NCBI RefSeq assembly: GCF_009371885.1
Contig: NZ_QLZA01000002.1
Location: 62,001 to 126,000, forward strand
Source of the DNA: Bifidobacterium tibiigranuli
Lineage (GTDB): Bacteria > Actinomycetota > Actinomycetes > Actinomycetales > Bifidobacteriaceae
DNA: 64,000 bases
Direction of reading: 5' to 3'
Of this stretch, positions 61,656-64,000 are shown in pieces (within the stretch, counting starts at the first letter, position 1; every line of letters begins with the position of its first letter). Below the pieces are notes generated by a model. It was given only the letters and a program-made list of their open reading frames with translations, was not told the DNA's origin and made no database searches. A program made the position numbers and the translations under genes.

Positions 61656-62123
61656 GATGCATCCTCCATTGCGCAGACCTCTGCGTTGTGTTCACTGGCC
61701 TGCAACCGCTGACGAACACTGTGGTATGAGTGTGTTGTGGTTGTGCTGTAACTGTGTTATGTAACTGTTATGTCACTGTGTGCTGTACTTATGTTATGTG
61801 GCATTTTTCAAGCCAAGCCGCCAGTCTATACTGCCTATCGACAGATGCCAACTTCTCTTCACAAGTGGGCGGCCATGCAGCGGTTAATGCGATCAGCTGC
61901 ACGTGATGCCTATTGCGTGGCAGCGCACGCGGTATCGTACGTTTTCCTTATTGCTCGCGCAGTTCGTATTGGAAAACGTACGCTTATCCGCACTCAGTGT
62001 ACGTTTTCCAATACGAACTGCGTGACCGTGTAGTACAACGTACGCTGCCGAGCTGCATATTGCATGGGAATCCCTGCGCCTGATCCCCTGTGCGGCGTCC
62101 GCAGGCCTGTATTCTTTACCGAA
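61656..62123. other. 468-base region upstream of kup
   Basis: This gap separates tatD's 3' end from the kup start. It contains a TG-rich low-complexity stretch (about 61710-61800, reiterating TGTTATGT and CTGT) directly upstream of kup, and the long hairpin at 61958-62022. I looked for a ydaO-type c-di-AMP riboswitch, common before potassium genes, and did not recognise one. No gene seen. Confidence 0.45.
61958..62022. terminator. Perfect 24-bp inverted repeat downstream of tatD
   Basis: Arms 61958-61981 and 61999-62022 pair without mismatch around a 17-base loop. A third partial copy of the arm (GTACGTTTTCC) lies at 61938-61948. It is about 100 bases past the tatD stop and is the longest perfect stem in the window. 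Confidence 0.65.
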
Positions 62124-63080
62124 TCACACTCCGTACACGGCGTGCGTGGTGCGCCGCGTGGCCTGGGCCACTTCGGCAATCGTCATATCGGTGGCTTCGG
62201 CGAGCGCGGCAAGCGTGTAGGGGATCATATAAGGCGCATTGGTGCGGCCGCGATAGGGCATGGGGCTCAGATACGGCGCGTCGGTTTCGACCATGATATG
62301 CTCCGGGCCGACGATGCGGGCGGACTGCCGAATGCCATCATTGCCCTTGTAGCTGACCGTGCCTGAAAAGCTCAAATACCAGCCGTGTTCCTTGGCTATC
62401 TGCGCCATTCCGGCATCGCCCGAATAGCTATGGAACACCGTGCGCTCGGGGCTGCCGTCGGCCAGCAGCGCCTCGATGACTTGCCTGTGCGAGTCGCGGT
62501 CGTGGATCTGCATGGGAAGATTCAGCTCTTTCGCCAGCGCGATATGCGCGCGAAAGGCCTCGCGCTGAATGTCGGTGGCGGCGGCACCCGTGCGGAAGAG
62601 ATCCATACCGGTTTCGCCTATCGCGACAACCTGGCTTGGATAGGCTTTGGCGAGCCGCGCGACCTCGGCGAGCGCATCCTCGAAACTCGTGTCGTGATAC
62701 GGCTTGTACGTAACCGGCAGACCATCCGGCCCCGGCACCCCGCGATGGCCGTGCAAAACCGCCTCATTCGGGTGAATCGCAAGCGCCGCATGCACGGTAT
62801 TCGGGTGGTCCAGCGCCATCTGCACAGCCGTCATGAGGTTCGGCAGCTCGCACCCGACATCGATGATGCCCTCCACGCCGACCGCGCTGGCCTGGCCCAG
62901 CAGATCGTCAACGCCGTACACCGGCACCTCCGGCTGGCCCTTCTCCTCGGCCTGCCGCCGCATCTCGCGGGCGAAGGGCACGACCGAGGCCACATGCGTA
63001 TGATCGTCAACGACATGCACGCCCTCGGGAAGCGGTTCGGGGGCAGGCGCCCAGCTGCGTTTGCGATGATGATGGCTCAT
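62124..63080 (-). CDS. tatD: TatD family metal-dependent hydrolase / DNase
   Basis: A TIM-barrel nuclease of 318 residues. VVDDHTHVASV is the metal-binding H-x-H near the start, VVAIGETGMDL carries the conserved Glu, MQIHDRDSH the next His, and VFHSYSGDAGMAQIA the following one. HIMVETDAPYLSP with the Asp completes the site. TatD enzymes trim 3' ends of DNA. I chose the ATG at 63080, whose product begins MSHHHRKRSWAPAPE; an upstream start at 63152 is less likely, as it runs into the hairpin region. Confidence 0.92.
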   Translation of the reverse strand: MSHHHRKRSWAPAPEPLPEGVHVVDDHTHVASVVPFAREMRRQAEEKGQPEVPVYGVDDLLGQASAVGVEGIIDVGCELPNLMTAVQMALDHPNTVHAALAIHPNEAVLHGHRGVPGPDGLPVTYKPYHDTSFEDALAEVARLAKAYPSQVVAIGETGMDLFRTGAAATDIQREAFRAHIALAKELNLPMQIHDRDSHRQVIEALLADGSPERTVFHSYSGDAGMAQIAKEHGWYLSFSGTVSYKGNDGIRQSARIVGPEHIMVETDAPYLSPMPYRGRTNAPYMIPYTLAALAEATDMTIAEVAQATRRTTHAVYGV

Positions 63081-63147
63081 GACGCCTAGTGTATGCGGAG
63101 GTCTGGCGTGTCCCATACCCAAGAAACTCGGCAGTCCTAGTAGCGAC

Positions 63148-63251
63148 GTCACGCAAATAAGGTCGTTTGCGTGACAAACGTACTAGAAATCACTGGTTCT
63201 CGTATTGTCGTCACGCGAAACCATCAGTTTACGTGACGACAATACGAGAAC
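63148..63251. terminator. Two adjacent inverted repeats between GH32 and tatD
   Basis: The first has ten-base arms (63148-63157, 63166-63175); the second has perfect 20-base arms (63196-63215, 63232-63251) and a 16-base loop. They lie past the GH32 stop at 63301 and upstream of tatD. The two share the GTCACG core. One may end the GH32 transcript. Confidence 0.65.
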
Positions 63252-63300
63252 GCTGCTGCTACAGCCGAAACCGGCGAGGCACCTGCGCATCTGCCATTGG

Positions 63301-64000
63301 TTATCGGGGCAACGTGCACGTCATATCGTTGGGCATCGGGTGCCCATCGGCAGTGCAGAACACTTTCAGGGCATCCTCGCCGAGGAATACGCGGCTCGTC
63401 AGCGCTACCTCGCCCCCATTGAGATAGATTTCAAGCACAGAGTGATCAAAGATGCAATCGACAACCACTGCATCCCCAGAACGCCAGTCCGGCGCGAACG
63501 TTGCGATGCGGATTGCAGAAGTTTGCTCTCCGGCACCTTGATATAAGGTTTGACTACGATCAAGCGTGATTGTGCCGCCTTCGAAGTGCATGTCAAGGGA
63601 ACAGCGTCCCGCTTCGATGCGAATCATCGCCTGCTCGTCGTATTGCGTGATGAACTGCAGCCGCCATGCACGCTGGCCGCCCAGTGGCAGCAGCTCGCCG
63701 TCCTTGGGCAGACCATCGGCAGATATCTCGAACTGTGCTCCGAAGCATTCCGGTGTCGGCGCGGGGTTCTGTCGCACGACCTTGCCGTGCAAGGTAAGCT
63801 TGCGCGGCAAGGTCAGGGAGTGCAGCCAGCCCGCACTCGTCAACGAGGGCAGGCCGTCCTCTCCTGCATTGCCAGCCCATCCGATGAGCAGCATGGACCC
63901 GTCTGGGCCCGCGAAACATTGCGGCGCATAGAATTCTGTTCCACCGTCGAGTTCGCGGAATCGCGTGCAGTTACGAAGAACGTTGCCATCAAGATCGCCT
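63301..64000 (-). CDS. GH32 beta-fructofuranosidase (5' part outside window)
   Basis: C-terminal 232 residues of a sucrose- or fructan-cleaving enzyme. The segment ELDGGTEFYAPQCFAGPDG followed by MLLIGWAG is the conserved (D)FYAPQ region at the end of the five-bladed propeller. The rest is the beta-sandwich found in all GH32 enzymes (AMIRIEAGRCSLDMHFEGGTI, DCIFDHSVLEIYLNGGEVALTSRVFL). The catalytic Asp and Glu lie upstream, outside the window. It is most like the intracellular sucrose-6-phosphate hydrolase/CscA type of bifidobacteria. Transporter and regulator genes are expected beyond the edge. Confidence 0.92.
   Translation of the reverse strand, partial: GDLDGNVLRNCTRFRELDGGTEFYAPQCFAGPDGSMLLIGWAGNAGEDGLPSLTSAGWLHSLTLPRKLTLHGKVVRQNPAPTPECFGAQFEISADGLPKDGELLPLGGQRAWRLQFITQYDEQAMIRIEAGRCSLDMHFEGGTITLDRSQTLYQGAGEQTSAIRIATFAPDWRSGDAVVVDCIFDHSVLEIYLNGGEVALTSRVFLGEDALKVFCTADGHPMPNDMTCTLPR

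Noticed and set aside
60339..61712. A 457-codon plus-strand frame opposite kup
   Set aside because: Antisense to conserved Kup membrane segments; the product is Arg/His/Asp-rich with no domain.
61656..61957. c-di-AMP (ydaO) riboswitch upstream of kup
   Set aside because: The region is TG-rich low complexity without the recognisable paired core of that riboswitch.

Overview
The window looks like a chromosomal segment of a high-GC Gram-positive organism, most likely Bifidobacterium or a close relative. The evidence is the GC-rich codon use, paired GlfT2-like galactofuranosyltransferases, secreted proteins built from cell-wall-binding repeats, a sucrose-type GH32 enzyme, DUF1684 and DUF6541 proteins, and strong AAGGAG-type ribosome binding sites. 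This assignment rests on recognised families, not on a database search. I saw no rRNA, CRISPR array or intact insertion sequence.

Positions 1-32,000 form a cell-surface polysaccharide and cell-wall region. It holds precursor genes (rmlA, rmlB, a UDP-glucose dehydrogenase, an SDR epimerase), GT-A and GT-B glycosyltransferases, a Wzm/Wzt ABC exporter, two GlfT2-like enzymes, a flippase-like protein, an acyltransferase and several large membrane proteins (DUF6541-like, DUF2142, GT-C-like). Interleaved are three secreted proteins sharing cell-wall-binding repeats fused to an Excalibur domain, a CHAP-like hydrolase and a GH25 muramidase, plus an LRR lipoprotein. A plausible reading is that the region builds and exports a rhamnose/galactofuranose-type polymer and also encodes proteins that bind or cut the wall carrying it.

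Positions 32,000-36,300 hold a conserved small protein, tRNA-Ser(GGA) with a strong terminator, a divergent LysR regulator/LysE exporter pair, and a small toxin-antitoxin-like pair. Positions 36,300-47,600 are two divergent nutrient operons. The leftward one encodes DUF1684, MetN, MetI, MetQ, an FAD-linked 2-hydroxyacid oxidoreductase and a PLP aminotransferase. The rightward one encodes a polar amino-acid ABC importer (binding protein, permease, ATPase), a GNAT acetyltransferase and a second DUF1684. The shared control region carries a palindrome.

Positions 47,600-50,300 are an accessory island: an antitoxin-like HTH gene with a toxin truncated at a perfect hairpin, then an AlbA_2/ATPase-type regulator flanked on both sides by nearly identical arrays of a CYTAGGAAG repeat. 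From 50,300 to the end are housekeeping and miscellaneous genes: DUF1697, a DJ-1/PfpI protein, GNAT, MntH, an FtsX-like permease paired with a catalytically degenerate ABC ATPase, an HD hydrolase, a class II amidotransferase, Kup, TatD and the 3' part of a GH32 beta-fructofuranosidase. Many intergenic gaps contain long, often perfect inverted repeats, most with arms unique to one site.
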